From Anoplolepis gracilipes (Eukaryota; Arthropoda; Insecta; Hymenoptera; Formicidae): a stretch of DNA of 64,000 nucleotides. The stretch is from NCBI RefSeq assembly GCF_047496725.1, contig NC_132982.1, positions 8,573,001 to 8,637,000 on the forward strand. Reading direction: 5' to 3'. The translations under genes were made by a program, and so were the position numbers. Below the pieces are notes generated by a model. That model worked only from the letters and a program-made list of their open reading frames with translations. It was not told where the DNA came from and ran no database searches. Below, piece after piece: positions 1 through 13,998 of the stretch (its first letter is position 1; each line of letters opens with the position of its first letter).

Positions 1-880
1 ATCCTCTCAGGATGATTCGGTATTCGCTGGCGAGTAATTATTTTCTCGTCGATAATTATTTCCTTCATGGCGTTTCTTTTATCTCGGAAAACTCTTCCTA
101 TCTCAATATTAATTAATGTTAATTAAAACTCAATAGAAATGTTTACACTGCAAATAATTAAATGATTATACGATCCAACAGGTCTTTTCTTTGTAATGTC
201 GTTAAAGATACTAATTTAATGAGCGTTCCTTCATTATCATATATAAAACATTTTTCGAACACGATTTTTGTGACGTAAAATAGGGAGCATTCATTATTTT
301 CATTAATTTTATACGCAAAAAAATTTTCTTGCGTTTTTTTTTTCTTTCTCTTATGACATAACAATTCTCCAAGTGGCGTATGGGGAAATCGGGACACGAC
401 ATGAAAGAGAGACGGGAAAGGGAGAGGTATTCTCCTCGTATCACTTAAAAGCTTGTGCGCATCGTCGTTCCGGTACCCGCATCGCGATAACCGATGCGCC
501 TTGAATTTAATGAACTTATCGCGAGTTCGAGAATATTGAGGGCGGACTTGGATCGCGACATAACGTATTTAGACTAACGCGCGTATAACGCGATATTTTG
601 CCCGGAAATCCCATGTGAGATGCAAAATTGACCGACTGCATCAATTGCAATCGCGTTAACGCGATGCATGTCAGCTGTGCGAACAAATTCGATGCGGAGA
701 TGACGACTCGCGTCATCGGCACCCCAGCTGCGACCCGATTGCGGTATCGCTGATGCGAGCAGTCAGCGAATTCTATATTTCGAATCTCATATAATCTTAA
801 TATAGAACCGTGCCAGATGGCTTGGTATTCGTGACTTGTTTGCGAGATTATCACTTTCTAGATTTTTTATAATTTCAAGA

Positions 881-907
881 AATTATTATTATTATTATTA
901 TTATTAT
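881..907. repeat. (ATT)n microsatellite
   Basis: Nine-unit run of ATT/TTA trinucleotides in an AT-rich stretch. Confidence 0.9.
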
Positions 908-1178
908 CATAATATTACACGTTTAGATACTAAATGGTTCTAAAATCATTCATAAACATGACGCAAAACTTACTGTTTTAATGGTAATTAAAGATGCGTT
1001 TACATAATGATTATAAACTTTTTTAATATTTCCGAATGTGACTGATTTATAGAATATCTAGTAAAAAAATAATATAAGTTATATAATAATATAAAAATTT
1101 AGCAAAACTTTGGAAGAAATATTTAAAACAAAAACCCATTCTTGATTATATATACACAAATTATAAAATAAAATTTAT

Positions 1179-1186
<8 letters not shown>

Positions 1187-1222
<36 letters not shown>
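1187..1222. repeat. (AT)n microsatellite
   Basis: Uninterrupted AT dinucleotide run, followed by a further imperfect AT-rich tract to about 1,265. Confidence 0.95.
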
Positions 1223-1231
<9 letters not shown>

Positions 1232-3330
1232 TAAATATTTTATATATATTTTATTATATATATTGTATATCTACATTTACATCTATAATCATATATTTAT
1301 GTCTACTTTATTTTTGAAAGAGAAAAAGGCGTACGTATTTTAAAACCATTAGATTGTAACCAGTAGACTGTAAACACTTTGAATTAATTAATGATATGTA
1401 GATATGTGTTGAAATTTATCTACCGGACAAATTAAGAGGAGATTTTTCGGTCGTCTACCTAACTGGTCGTGTCGTCAGCTACAACGGCTCCTCGGGCCCT
1501 TTTGTCGGCTTATGTGGGCGTAGAGGTCGTCTTGGTAGCTTCCTCCGTTTCAGAGTCGACGGAAGTGGCCCGGCCACCGTCGAGAGGATGTCACAATTAA
1601 TGCTGACCGGGGCTCGTTAGTACGTTTCCTTTTTCCCTGACTCATATCGCCGACGGCGACCATCGTTAAGGAACCGAGGATCGTATTTGAAACACGTCCA
1701 AAAATGCGCGATTGTAGTGGATGAAAAAACATTTTTTATTTCACATTTTATTCGAGTCTTCGACATCGTCTATTATTACGTGTATAGTAAGATACTTTAA
1801 TAACATGTCAATGTAAAAATAATAATTCTGGTTTAATCGCATGGTTAGTACTTTAATGTTTCAGAGAAACATGCATTTTAATCTTTATTTTATATAAAAC
1901 CTTTTTGCAAAATTTTTTTTATATTTTATATGAAAAGATGGAATTAGAGATAAAATATAGATACTAAAAATAAATTTATTTCACGAGGTACTCAGAAAAA
2001 AGAAATATTCTCTTATTACTACATCAAGAGATATTTAGACAATCGTGGAAAAAAATTCAGACATTTTACGTAATGCTGTAACAATATAACGTTATTTTGA
2101 AAAGATACTACTCTCTTGAAATATATAAACTAAAAATAATATCATATAAATTAAGCTATCTAAATACAATTTTCAGACATAAAATCTAGTTCTTTTCTAC
2201 GAAAATTATCGCACAATTTTTATAGAATTACTTTTGACATTTTCCACAATGTTGCTTTAAACTTTAAGTTATGTCCATTCATTTCATTGTAATAAAAACG
2301 TTTTATAATAATTATCATTTATTATATATTACTTTGAGATTACAATTTTTTCCTAATTATAAAAGTATCGAGATCTGCGTCATGTCCAAATGTTTCTAGA
2401 AATTATATAAATTATCTTACATTATTACCAGCAGCGTAGAATTTTTTCGCGTTTATGATATCATAAATATATTTTTTTATTAACTTGTCAAAAAAAAAAG
2501 TAATATTCCGGTTTTAATTTCTTGCATCAAGATGACAACTTTCGAATTTCTCATCAATTAATTCTCATCAAATTAGTCACTTTGATTAATATATTAATTA
2601 ATGTATTAATTAATTCGCAGTCTATATTTATCCGAACTTGTATTTTTTCCGGACAAACGATATCTCGTTCGTGATGATGTGCGTGGGCGTAAGTGGCTCG
2701 ATTCCCGGCGCTATTTAACGTCGTCGCGTCCCAACCGGCGTCATAAATCACAACGAGATAAAGCCACGCGTAAAAAACTTCACGTTCGTACCGGAAACGT
2801 GAGTTAAGTCGGCACTTCCCATAATATTGGCCCTCGTATCCTACGTCATATTAATGCGATATCACGTCTACCAAAAGGAGAGACGATCGGCAGATAAGTG
2901 CTTTTCGACGGGCATGAGTAATGATTGGATCGTCAGGGATTAACGTCATCCTTAACGATTTGACTCGTGTATAATATTCAAATGGAATCATGCTATTACA
3001 TCTATTTGCAGTCAGGCTGGTATATATATTTATGGGGGATGGTCTTCTCGCAAAATATTTCTTTTCATTTAAATTTAATTAATTCTTATAAAATTTTTAA
3101 TTTCTTACAAAAATTTTTACACTATTTTATCGCCTTTTTCATCTGTTTTCATCTATTTTTTTATGAGACTAGAACATTTTAAACGCGCGCCATTTATTTT
3201 ATGTATGTTTATATTGCGTTGTATGATTATTATTGTGTATGTTAAAATTAAGCGTTAAAGTTTCTTTTCCACAATGCTAATTGATTGTTGAATATTTAAT
3301 TTTAATATTTACGGTTGACTTTAAGAAACC

Positions 3331-3420
3331 ATCCTTTTTTTCTTTTTCTTTCTTTCTCTCTCTTTCTCTTTCTTTTAATATTTCTCTTTCTTTAATATCT
3401 CTTCTCCCCTTCTTTCTTCT
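3331..3420. repeat. Polypyrimidine tract (TTTC/CT)n
   Basis: Imperfect T/C-only low-complexity tract on the plus strand. Confidence 0.8.
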
Positions 3421-6400
3421 ATTAATTACACAAATATAAATTACATATTAAATATTCATATAAAATCATGGGAAAAGTTTATACATAGGTTCATCATATA
3501 CAATACAATACATGCATGTATAATATATGTACCTTTTTTGTCTCTCTTTTACTCTTCCTTGTTTTCTTTAACCTTTTTTTAACTTTTTTTTTAATTTAAT
3601 TTTTTTACAAGTTGTCACATAAACTGTCAAAATTTGACAGCTACAGACGACACGCGCAAAGCAAGTCGCAATAACGCACTTGACAATGAGACAACCAATC
3701 AGCATCTCGGAAAAGAGGCAACAATATGTAAATAACATGCCTATTTTTAGAAGAGGGATTGAATTTATTATCAAAAATCGGGAGCGTTTGCGATACATAT
3801 TTATAAGAAACGGAACTGAAATAATCTACAACGTAGTCTTTGTGCAATTTGATTTTCACGTGTATATTTTGGGAAAGGAAATAATACTCAATATTGTCGT
3901 ATATATACAATTGATGTTGTCAGGGAAGCTTCTATTTACGGATAGTGTTGGTTAATTTCCTGGCGCGCGAATTTGCATAAGCGCGCGAGTATGACGCGTA
4001 ACGAGCTTACCATTGGCTTACAAGTGCAGCAAAGGGATATCTACGTTGTCGGGATATATGCGTCGTGTGTTTGTTGGCCATGTATTATATTTGTGTTTGT
4101 TATTTGCGCCAACGCTGGCTCTTAAACAACGTGACGGCGAGGAAGAGGGCTCGCTCGACTCGCGCGAGATCGACCCTCGCAACTCCGTTGAAACAGAGAA
4201 CAAACGCAACTCGCCAGCTCGTTCCACCGCTAATTAGATCCCGAAAACTAGGTCGGTGGTCCATGTCGAAGAGCGAGAGCGTAGAATGTGGATTCGCTGC
4301 GAAATTTTTCACCGAATTTTCGCTACGTATCGAACGCTAATGTTCGGTCTTTCGAAGCTTTCGACTACTTTTGGGACACCTGAATGTAAAGCACGTACAT
4401 GCCGTAAATTGGAAGTGAACATTACTTTCCACTTCACGAATTATGGAGTAAAACTTTTGAGAGCATCTCAAAACTGACATTTTAGAACGTTAGAAACCGT
4501 TTCTGGCGTTAAATAAAAAGAATGATATGTAAAAATTTTCTAGAAAGAAGGAAAACATAAAAGAGAGGAAAAGAGAATGGTTATAATATTATCTTTACTT
4601 GCTGAGAGAATAATTAATTTTAAGACATAGTTTCGATTTGCCGACAAATGCAATTACTATTCCATTATGGAATCTTTTTTTCTCCTTGAGCTTATTTAAA
4701 GGTATTTATTTGAGATGAAACAAATAATTTCGAGAGTTGATTTGACTTTTAGAATATTTTTCAGATTAATTCCTATTCCTTTCTCTTTTTCACAAGGATC
4801 TCATTTTACTTATTTATAATAAAAAATAGTTAAATCCCTCCGTAAAGTGTACATACGAGAAAATTCTATTAAAAATTTATGCGAGACAAGATTTTCATTC
4901 GTTTTATGATAAATATTATAGAAATCGATTCTAGCGGGAGTGTGTGACATGGGCGTAGGAAGCATGTGCTGTATATACATGTTCACAGGTTGCGGCTTTT
5001 ATAATGTATTTGTTTGACGGTTTGAAATTTCTCCGAGGGATGTGAGGCTTGTTAATTTCGTGGTTCGCTTAACAGAAGAGGGGAGAGAGAGAGAGGGGGG
5101 GGGGAAGGGCAGGAATATCGTCCACCCGCACTTATATCAATAGTGTTGATTGCTGTTACTAATTAGCGTTTACTTTGAACGTTTATTGAATCGTGTTCAA
5201 CACTTGAATATTTTTTTATCATTAAACACATTGCAATAATTTGGAATTTCAAATTGAATAACCGCCAAACTTTATTGAAAACAGTTATTAGTTATACTTA
5301 CATATAGTTCGCATTCTTTAAAGTTTCACTAAAAAAGATTTCGATAGAAAGAAAAATATCAGTCTCTGCGGCTATTAAAGATGCTACAGTTGACTGTTAT
5401 ATTGCGTAATTTAATCGAACATGATAACAAATAATGAAAACACCTGACATAATTTGAATCACGTTTCTTTAAGATTCTTTATTTTCTTAATCTTAATGCG
5501 ACATTCATATTTATTATTTATTTTTTATGCAAGACATGTCAGAGTAACGATATAATATAGTTAAAAAATATTTATTTCCGTGACAATCTATTAACGTGGA
5601 TATCTTTCTTTGTTATATTTAGATAACGTTATGATGTGAAAAATAGTAAATTATAACGAATAATTTTTACGAACGTGTATCAGGAATTATATTGTATATA
5701 AATATATGTTGCGGAAAATAGCGGAATTTTCCATTTTCGATTGTCCATTCGTTCCACGTTTGGTGATGGACGATGTAATAAATCCCATTGCATCGGGCGA
5801 TCCTTCATTATTATTCCGCAATTTTCTCTTGTTTAAATTAGGTACGTTTCTCGAATATGTATCGTCGGTGTTTATTGCGAATACACGAACTGACTGCAAT
5901 TATTTCGCTTCGAGTTTTGTGATACATTTTATATCGATAAGCGAATGAAATCGCACGTGGTCGAGTTAATCCAATGCAATATTCTACTCTTTTCTGTAAA
6001 AGAAGGGGAACAAAAACACATTCAATAAAGCCTTGCGTCAATATAGCATCAACGCGAAAAATATATAATATTTCCTCGATATTTTCCGATTCGCATACTC
6101 ATTTTTTAATTTCGTTTCTTTGCTTTTCTTTCCGTCGACAAAGCTATCGGGCCTGCCTTTACAATGCAAACAAAAATCGAATATTTTCCATTAAAAAAAA
6201 AAAATATTAGTTACACGTCTGTCAAATGTATAAATAGCTTTGTCCCGGAAAATGGTAATTGGATCTTGCTATTTTTATTGCGATGCAGATGCAAATGTTG
6301 TAGCATTTCCACTTAGGGGACATTTGGTTACACGGAATTATCTTAGGACTATTGTTCCCTAGAGTTGTGCCAGATACATCACATTTTGCGCGACTAATGT

Positions 6401-6606
6401 TTCTCTCGAGGTTTCTCGGAATGTCAAGATGTTGCTTTTTATGCAGTTTTACGTGGAAAAAATTCTGACAAAACAGAAGTAATACTTGAGCTTGAATGTC
6501 GGATGATAATTCCCCGATCACGGCTAAAGATATCGATCTGTGTAAGAAAAAGTTACTTGACTCTTTATTTATGCATGCATATATATGTATATATTCGCCA
6601 ACTTAA

Positions 6607-6613
6607 TTTTTTT

Positions 6614-6645
<32 letters not shown>
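6607..6645. repeat. Poly(T) tract
   Basis: T homopolymer interrupted by one C. Confidence 0.9.
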
Positions 6646-6649
<4 letters not shown>

Positions 6650-7578
6650 AAGATTAATAACGCTATTCCAGTTCAAAAGCACATTACGTAATGAAGCGAT
6701 TTCAAACTTTCTTTAAAGTGCATTCGGGCACTTATCATATGAATGAAGAATGCAGTGTCGACAGGTCATAGAACAGTAGTAGTAGGGGACTCGTGGGCGA
6801 AAAGTCGATCGACTTTAACGACGTACGTCGCGTTGATCCCTCGATAAACTCGGCCGCGACATATGCAATCGATTGTCTCACTTGCCACAAATATGGCGCA
6901 AACGTGACAGTCACGGTGACAATCGCGTTACATACGTAAAACACGTGAGTCGTAAAGTCCTCGAAAATTGGAAAATGAAAAATAGATTAAAAAAGTTGGA
7001 AGAAGCCATCGTATCTCGGTCAAGATTAGACTGGATTGCAAATTCGGAAATATTATCGAGATAAAAATAATCGATCGTATGGTAATCTCATCGAGAGATA
7101 ATCTATTTTAAATTGAGGGAAAGAAAATACTGTATATTAAATATATTCTCGCATTTGCATAAAGATCTCGTTGCCACTAAAAATTCAAAAAAGCATCCAT
7201 AAAAATTTCTGTCGTAATTGTTACGTTAGAATGTATAATTTCCTTTAATGTTTTTCATTTCAGATATCTATTTTAGTAACTAACGCGTCATTATATGACG
7301 CAGTTTGTTTATTTTCGAGAGAATAATGTTGTATATGAGAATGAATTGTGCTTTAATCCCGTTGTGTCAGTAATTAATAATCTCTTTCCCTTCAGCAAGA
7401 TTAACAATCATCGCGATTGCATGCCACCGTGGTCGGTCGAACATTAAAACATCAACAATGTCCATATCCAGTCGATATCACCTGAAAATCTATATAACTT
7501 GTTCTGCTTTTCCGATGCACGCAATGCTCTCGATTCCATCTTTCGCGTTATTAGAAATGAAAAATATAATCAGAAAAT

Positions 7579-7600
7579 GAGAGAGAGAGAGAGAGAGAGA
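7579..7600. repeat. (GA)n microsatellite
   Basis: Perfect GA run of 11 units. Confidence 0.95.
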
Positions 7601-8473
7601 TAGGATAAGGAAAAAAAACGCATGATATCTCTATCATGCAGCTGATCGCAATTACATGATCTGATTACTTTTTCAAAGTATCCATTAACCACGAACGAGA
7701 AACTGTATCAAATTTCTATTTTCTAGGACATTTAATGAAAATTTTGTTTCAACATTGGAATAAAAATAACATAAGGGAGAATTTTTTACCCGCGATGAGG
7801 TATATTCTGCTTTGCATTTACGCAATTAAAACAAACGTTTTGTAAACGTTTATCTGATTCTTGAATAATCATATTATGGTATCTTTTTATTGCGCTCGCA
7901 TACGTATTACGTAAAAAAATCTCTGAAAAATCATTCAGTTGAAAATATAGCAAAAAAAAATAGGATGCAGCTTCGCGATTTTTTTTTCAAACTTTTCACT
8001 TTATCTTATTTGTGTATGATCCGGATTTATCTTAAAAAAGGTCAAAAGCAATATAAATCGAAAGACAGTGATATCAATTATATTCTGACTAAAAAAATAA
8101 ATAAAAAATTGACACTCCAATTTATATTTGTGAGTCCATTTTAAAAAAGGACAAAAAAAAAAAGAAAGATGCGAAAAGAAGGGACAATCCATATAAATTC
8201 GATAAAAATAATCCACCGATTAAAGCTCTGATAGCAAAAACAATATAGCAGTCGAATGTATGCGTCATTTAATCAACAAGAGAAGATGTGGCATTTTAAT
8301 TATCGAGCTTCATAATTCCGTGCAGAAGTCCCGCGGCAGGACAAACGAATAGGCCGCAACATCTGAGCTGCACTTTTCGCATGCAAATCGACGAACTATT
8401 CATCGTGTGACAATCCTTCGTTAGGAGAACCTCAGGACACGACGAAGAACGTGTTCGTTTGTTCGTAATAAAA

Positions 8474-8476
<3 letters not shown>

Positions 8477-8531
<55 letters not shown>
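8477..8531. repeat. (TC)n microsatellite
   Basis: Long perfect TC run of about 27 units, followed by a C-rich pyrimidine stretch. Confidence 0.95.
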
Positions 8532-8534
<3 letters not shown>

Positions 8535-11500
8535 CCCCTCTTTTTCCATCGCAAGCACGTTTTTAAGTTTTTTCCCTGACGCGGTGAATTATCGAAGAAA
8601 CGACCACCGTTCTTCTCTGTGTTTCCATGTGAAAAGTTTATTTACAATCATGTTCCCGGCTCGGATTTCTATCGCGGACACTGATTGGTTTACGCTCTTC
8701 CACGTCCGCGTCCTTTCCACGTCCCTTCCACGTTGGCTTCGATCTCTCACCGTCAATGCATATCCGGTATATCTCATTCGATTATGAAGCCCGGCTTCTC
8801 CCTCCGCGCATTTTGCCGCGTTATCAGGTATGAAACTGACTAGTGGCAATCCAATTATCGTCATGACGGTCGGTGCCGTCACGACAAATCCCGGCCGCCC
8901 AGGCAGATTTTATTCGGCTCTTGTATGTTACGAGCGTCATCGTCTGGAGCCGACAGCTTTTATTCGAGCTAGTTTCAACCGGCTGGAAAAGATTGCCGTA
9001 TAAAGAAACATAGATGTTATCGTATGATGGTACTTTAGATGTGAACCGAAGCGTCCCTACGTCTATAATCGTATTCGCTGTATCGTAATTTTACATATAA
9101 GCATATCAATTTAATTCTTATATGTTATCCCTTTATAAATTATTATTTTAATTATGTAAAATTAATATATTATTTCTAAATTTATATTTCATAAGAATAA
9201 TAGGGTAGAGATACAAAAAAAATATGTATTTGAAACACAATAATTAAAATAACAAAATAATAATTATTAACTTTAATATAATTTTGAGAAAATTTTTCAT
9301 TTAAAATATTATTTGAAGTTTTCGAATTTGCACAAAGAAAAATTATTTTATATAATAAAAAAATAATTATTCATTTAATTTAAACACATAAATACATTGA
9401 TTTAATATAATATTTATAAAGATTATTCAAAATATAAAAGAAATAAATAGAAATATATAGATTATATATAAGTATTACAAATAAGTATCAATTATTACAA
9501 TTGTTATTTATTTAATTAATTAAATAATATTTTTAAATAAGAAACTTAAATATTATAATATTTTTAAAAATATTTTACTTCCATTTTGAAATGTTTTATT
9601 TAGTTTCCATGCTACGAGAAAAATAATTTATTTATAGTGTACAGTCGAAGTCTTTTTGATGAAAAATATAGATAAATATTGCTGTGTGAAATATTTATCT
9701 CTGAACCACATGAAATTTATTAAATATTTAAGACAAAACTTTAATTAATGTACAAATGAATTATTTTATTATAAATTAACTCATTTGTTATAAATTAATT
9801 ACGTCTGATTATAGATAAGTAAATTTTCACTAGAGTCATAAAAACTAATAGATAAATAGATTCAGAAATTTTTAAAGCGAAAAAAGTACATCTAAACTAG
9901 AACGTATTGCTTGTAAAATAGTTCACGATAATCTTTTATATCATTATTTTTTAGTTAAAAGTTACTCAACGTTCTCGCTATATCTTGCTTACTTATGATA
10001 TTAATTTATTTATCTAGAACACGATATTTTCTAGTTATAATGATCTTAATGAGCGATATATCATTACACCACAAAATGGTTATTGCTACTACAGCGGAAA
10101 ACAAGCAGCACGGAAATTAGTAACACGTCATTATTGCTGCTATTAAGCACACTTTTTTGCGTCTGCTCTAAGGGAGAAAGCACTCTGATCCAATTAGTAG
10201 ACGCCACGATCTTCTTCGCTGACTCTGCTCGAAGAGAGTAGCTCAGAGAGCAGAAATTTGCTGAAAGCCGAAGTCTAAAGCCGCCCGGATATTACGCGTC
10301 ATAGTTAGCCACTTTGCTAAGGAATGATTACTTTCCTTCTCACCTTTTTATATCGAGTGTATCCTCGGGACATTCGAAGCTGAAAATCTCGGTTTGTGAA
10401 CTCACCCAACCGATAATTCGCCGTTAAAATATCAAGACTGAAAAACGACGATTTTGCACGACTTTAAGAATGTTCGTATTTTTTTCTTGGGAATCGGATT
10501 GTGAACATTCGATGCTATTACATGATCTAATTAGATCTATAATTAATGCCGTCGAATTAACGTATTGAGAATGAAAATTACGAACGCCCGAAGTTAGTAA
10601 ATGCTCTTGAAATTAATTATTCGATTAGAGTATTTTATGTTTATTTGGCACATTACATGCGAAATAAAAATTTTATTTGTGCGAGCGAAATCGCGAGTTG
10701 TAAAGTTTTTCTCATTGACATAAATATTCAATGAATAAAGTACAATGAATATTCAGATTCGTTTCGCAATCGTAATGTATTATAATTCTACATATTTAAT
10801 CCAAGTTCTCTTTAAACGTTTGCGATGTGACGGGTTATATATAGCTTTTTAATTAGATTCTGGATTAAAATTAATATTTGATTCTTATCAAAGTAATAAC
10901 CGACTGCGAATTATTACGAAACATCCACTTTCGCGAATTTCGATACAAATCTTGATTATGAGATGGGCCACGTTAGCACTTAATGGAAAAGTCGATACCT
11001 GTTTCTGACATTACTAGCTCTACTAGTTTTAATATTTCATGGCGAGATATTGGGGAAGTAGGGTTGGAGGGAGGGGTCGTAATAAAGAACGACGATGTTC
11101 GCGGCAAATTCACGGATGTCATAAATTCAAGGAGCTGCTCGTACGTCTTCGCTTTCGAGGTGACATCACCTGACGTCATTTGGAGGGGGTAAGTGCGGGG
11201 GTGGCATCGACTATACTCCGGCTTCTAATTTCCAGCGGCAACCTTGAGCAAAGAAATCGTAAATTTCTCACGCCCACGCGCACCTGGGCGTGGTAGGCGC
11301 GACGGGAGGAAACAGACGAACGGCCGAGGGGGATGACGATTCCTCCCTGAAAGCCGCATCCTTCCACCACCCTTTTCGCGTCACGTAGTATTAGCGCGGT
11401 CATCGCGTTTATCCTCGATATCGTATAATCTCTAAATGGTCGCGTAAATCTCTCCGGGTTCTTCCATTCTTTTTACCTTAGCGACGTAAATCGCTTCTCT

Positions 11501-12484
11501 TAATTCTGAAAATGCATCGTCGTTAAGTTTAAAGTTTTCAGAATACTTGTAACATTACATGTATAGCTATCTTTAATTGTATTTAGAATGTAATTAAACT
11601 CTTCTTGTAACGAAAACTCTCGAGAGTCGCGTCGCTTAACTCGGAAAGTGTCTCGCGAAAGACAAATTATTTTCAAGGGAGCTTTCCTTTCTTTGCGAGG
11701 GAAAACATGAATCGACAAGTAAAAAAATATGTAAAGTAAATTGCTTTATGATAAATATTGACATAATGTTGTAATATAGTAGGTTTATCATATTTTGATT
11801 TATTCAATATTCTTTTAATATTGATTGATATTTATTGAGAAAAATATTTTTAACGTGTTTCAAGTTTTGCCGAAAATTAAAAAAGAAAAAATCTTTTGCA
11901 ATTATTTAATTTACAGTTTTATAAAAATTAAAAGATTGGAACATACTCGCGGTGTTTTGAACCAAATTCCGCCGTTATTTTCCCACGACAAATGCATTTC
12001 GCTTCGTACGTAACTACGCAAATTTCGAAGAATCCCGTTGGCGATACAACCCGTACTTTGCATACCGTTGTCGGGGAAAGTTCGCGACAAACCCTGTAAT
12101 CAAAACACTTTTGCTCCGCCAAGTTAAAGACGATAAATATCTGAATGCAGCTGCGCAGTATATCTGCAATTTTGTCCGTTTTTACCCCCCTGTAGGTCTC
12201 GGATATTTTTATCGACAAAACTACAGGCTCAACAGATCCGATTCGTGAGAACTAATTCTGTCATCTCTCAATCTTAATTGTCGATATTACATTAATGAAA
12301 TATTAATTTAGAGCATGATTAATAATCCTGAATTTGAATGTATAAAATGCAATTGAATTTTTCTGTTAATGAGCCGTTGACAGCGGTTCATTTCTCATTC
12401 CGAGAATCGAAGATCGAATGAGAAATCGTTCCCAAATTTTCGATACACCCCACTCATCGATGACGTTCGATTCTGTTGCTGCAG

Positions 12485-12751
12485 AATGGACCATGAGGAA
12501 ACGCGGTGCCGGTTGGTAGTGGACGAGCGATCGGCCACATCGCTTCCGCCACATCGTCGTCGGTCGTCGCTCGCGAGGCGTTCCCGGTACGTCGTTCTCC
12601 AGATCCGAAACGAGCGGCAGGTGTCGTGTGTGGCAGATACGAGCTTGACAGGTGCGATAATCGGGGGTGGCCCGGTCATTGCCGCCGCCGGGCCGGCGAT
12701 GCGACGATGAGCTCGCCGAGGGTGCTGCTACCCTTCCACACCCGACCAAAG
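12485..12751 (+). other. Candidate 5' non-coding exon of PDE9
   Basis: This is a GC-rich block in AT-rich surroundings. It ends in AAAG followed by a consensus donor (GTGAGT at 12,752). It lies 1.0 kb before a good acceptor (13,761/13,762) that leads into the first coding exon of the phosphodiesterase, so it is the best upstream exon in view. The 5' boundary is uncertain. There is a possible acceptor at 12,484 (pyrimidine-rich, ending CTGCAG), but transcription could also start inside or before the block. It contains an ATG frame from 12,486 that stops at 12,710. A second frame, open to the donor from an ATG at 12,707, would enter the next exon out of frame with the PDE9 start. I therefore read it as leader with upstream ORFs. 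It could belong to a different transcript. Confidence 0.35.
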
Positions 12752-13761
12752 GTGAGTTACTTTTCTATCACCTAATATATCGCTGCTTTCTTCTCGCTTT
12801 TCTCCCTGTAACTGAGATGGTCTATATAATTCGTGACAGAAATTATGGTAGATTTTATTGCCTCTGTATTCATGTATATTTTTTTTTTTTTTTTTTTATG
12901 ATTATTTTCGTAGAAATAAAAATTTATCCAAATATTATTTTTTATTATTTTTATAGAAATAAAAATATATCCAAATATGAAAACTTTATACAATAATTGT
13001 GTATTAGACATTTCTAAATTCAGTATTATTTTTTGAAAAGAAATATACAGATATCTTATTACAATGAAAAAAAATAAACGTACACAAAATGTTTTTAAAT
13101 GTAGGTTTTTATATATACAAAAATTATAACTCACACATATATAAGAAAAAATAAAAAATAAAAAATTTGTTAAATATAAAATATATGTTGAAATTTCTAA
13201 AATATTTAATTTCTCAACTGATTGATTATAATGTTGCAAGCAAATCAATATTAATTCTTGAGAATGCTAAATAAGAATGAAAGAAATAATCAATTCAAAT
13301 TACATTTGATAAATTATAAATAATTTTCCAAGTCAAGTTAATACAAAATTTAGATTATTTATTAACTTATCTTTTTGTCTTAAATTATAAAATAAAATAA
13401 AATAAAACATAAAACTTTTATTTTTTTTAATGAATAAATAAAATACACTTGCGCAAAATATATAACATTTTTCCAAAATGTAAATTAAACAAGCTTAAAA
13501 TATTATCGATATAACATGTCTCTCATCGATTCATTTATTTTGTCAATTTTTACATAACGAAGAGAAAGTAACACGGAAAACGTATAATCAGTGCGAAAAG
13601 AGGCGGCATATTTTTATATTTAGCCGATGTAATATTGCGAAATGTTGCGCGACGAGAATCTGGAAAATGAACTCGTCTAATGCGACAAAGACAAAAGGAC
13701 ATTGTTAACGTGAGTGGAAATGCCTGGATATAGTATACATAAGTCTTTTGTGATCTTACAG
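12752..13761 (+). other. Putative intron 1, AT-rich
   Basis: The sequence is almost entirely AT-rich between the candidate 5' exon donor and the acceptor at 13,761. It holds a T homopolymer (about 12,879-12,897) and a two-copy tandem repeat at about 12,901-12,980. No coding signal is seen. Confidence 0.4.
12901..12980. repeat. Two-copy tandem repeat, ~43-bp unit
   Basis: Two adjacent copies share a TAGAAATAAAAAT core followed by ATCCAAATAT. The copies begin at about 12,901 and 12,944 and differ at a few bases. Confidence 0.75.
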
Positions 13762-13998
13762 CCCCGCGTAGTAGCAAGGCCGGGTAGGCTCGGAAGCTGC
13801 AATAGCAAGGCCGAGCGACGAGGAGCGGCAGGCGGTTCAAGGCCGAAATTATCCGCGTGGCCATGGACCACGAGGCGAAGAACGGAACCGGCAGCAACGA
13901 CAACGACGAGGAGCACATCAATATCTACTTCATCGTCGGCGACCGCAGGGAGACGGCCACTTACAAGGCGAATCAGGTCACGGACATGGAACTCAAGG
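13762..13998 (+). CDS. Pde9: PDE9 first coding exon (coding from 13863)
   Basis: The acceptor is a pyrimidine-rich stretch ending TTACAG at 13,761; the donor GTGAGT starts at 13,999. Bases 13,762-13,862 are leader, with an in-frame TAG at 13,785. Translation starts at 13,863 and gives 45 codons plus one base. The peptide runs from MDHEAKNG through NIYFIVGDRRETATYKA and resembles the opening of the PDE9 N-terminal region (the human counterpart begins with a similar IYLDIDG strand). The exon ends in phase 1 and is completed by AG of the next exon to give Glu46. Confidence 0.85.

Larger units (their letters stand above)
1..12484. other. Intergenic region upstream of PDE9, no gene supported
   Basis: No open frame here looks like a conserved protein or is flanked by convincing splice sites. 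The sequence alternates AT-rich stretches (for example 840-1,330, 1,740-2,540, 9,060-9,990) with patches richer in G+C (about 430-760, 1,430-1,720, 2,640-2,960, 3,960-4,480, 8,580-8,960 and 11,000-11,420). The richer patches could be regulatory elements or exons of an unrecognised transcript. Simple repeats inside it are listed separately. Confidence 0.6.
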
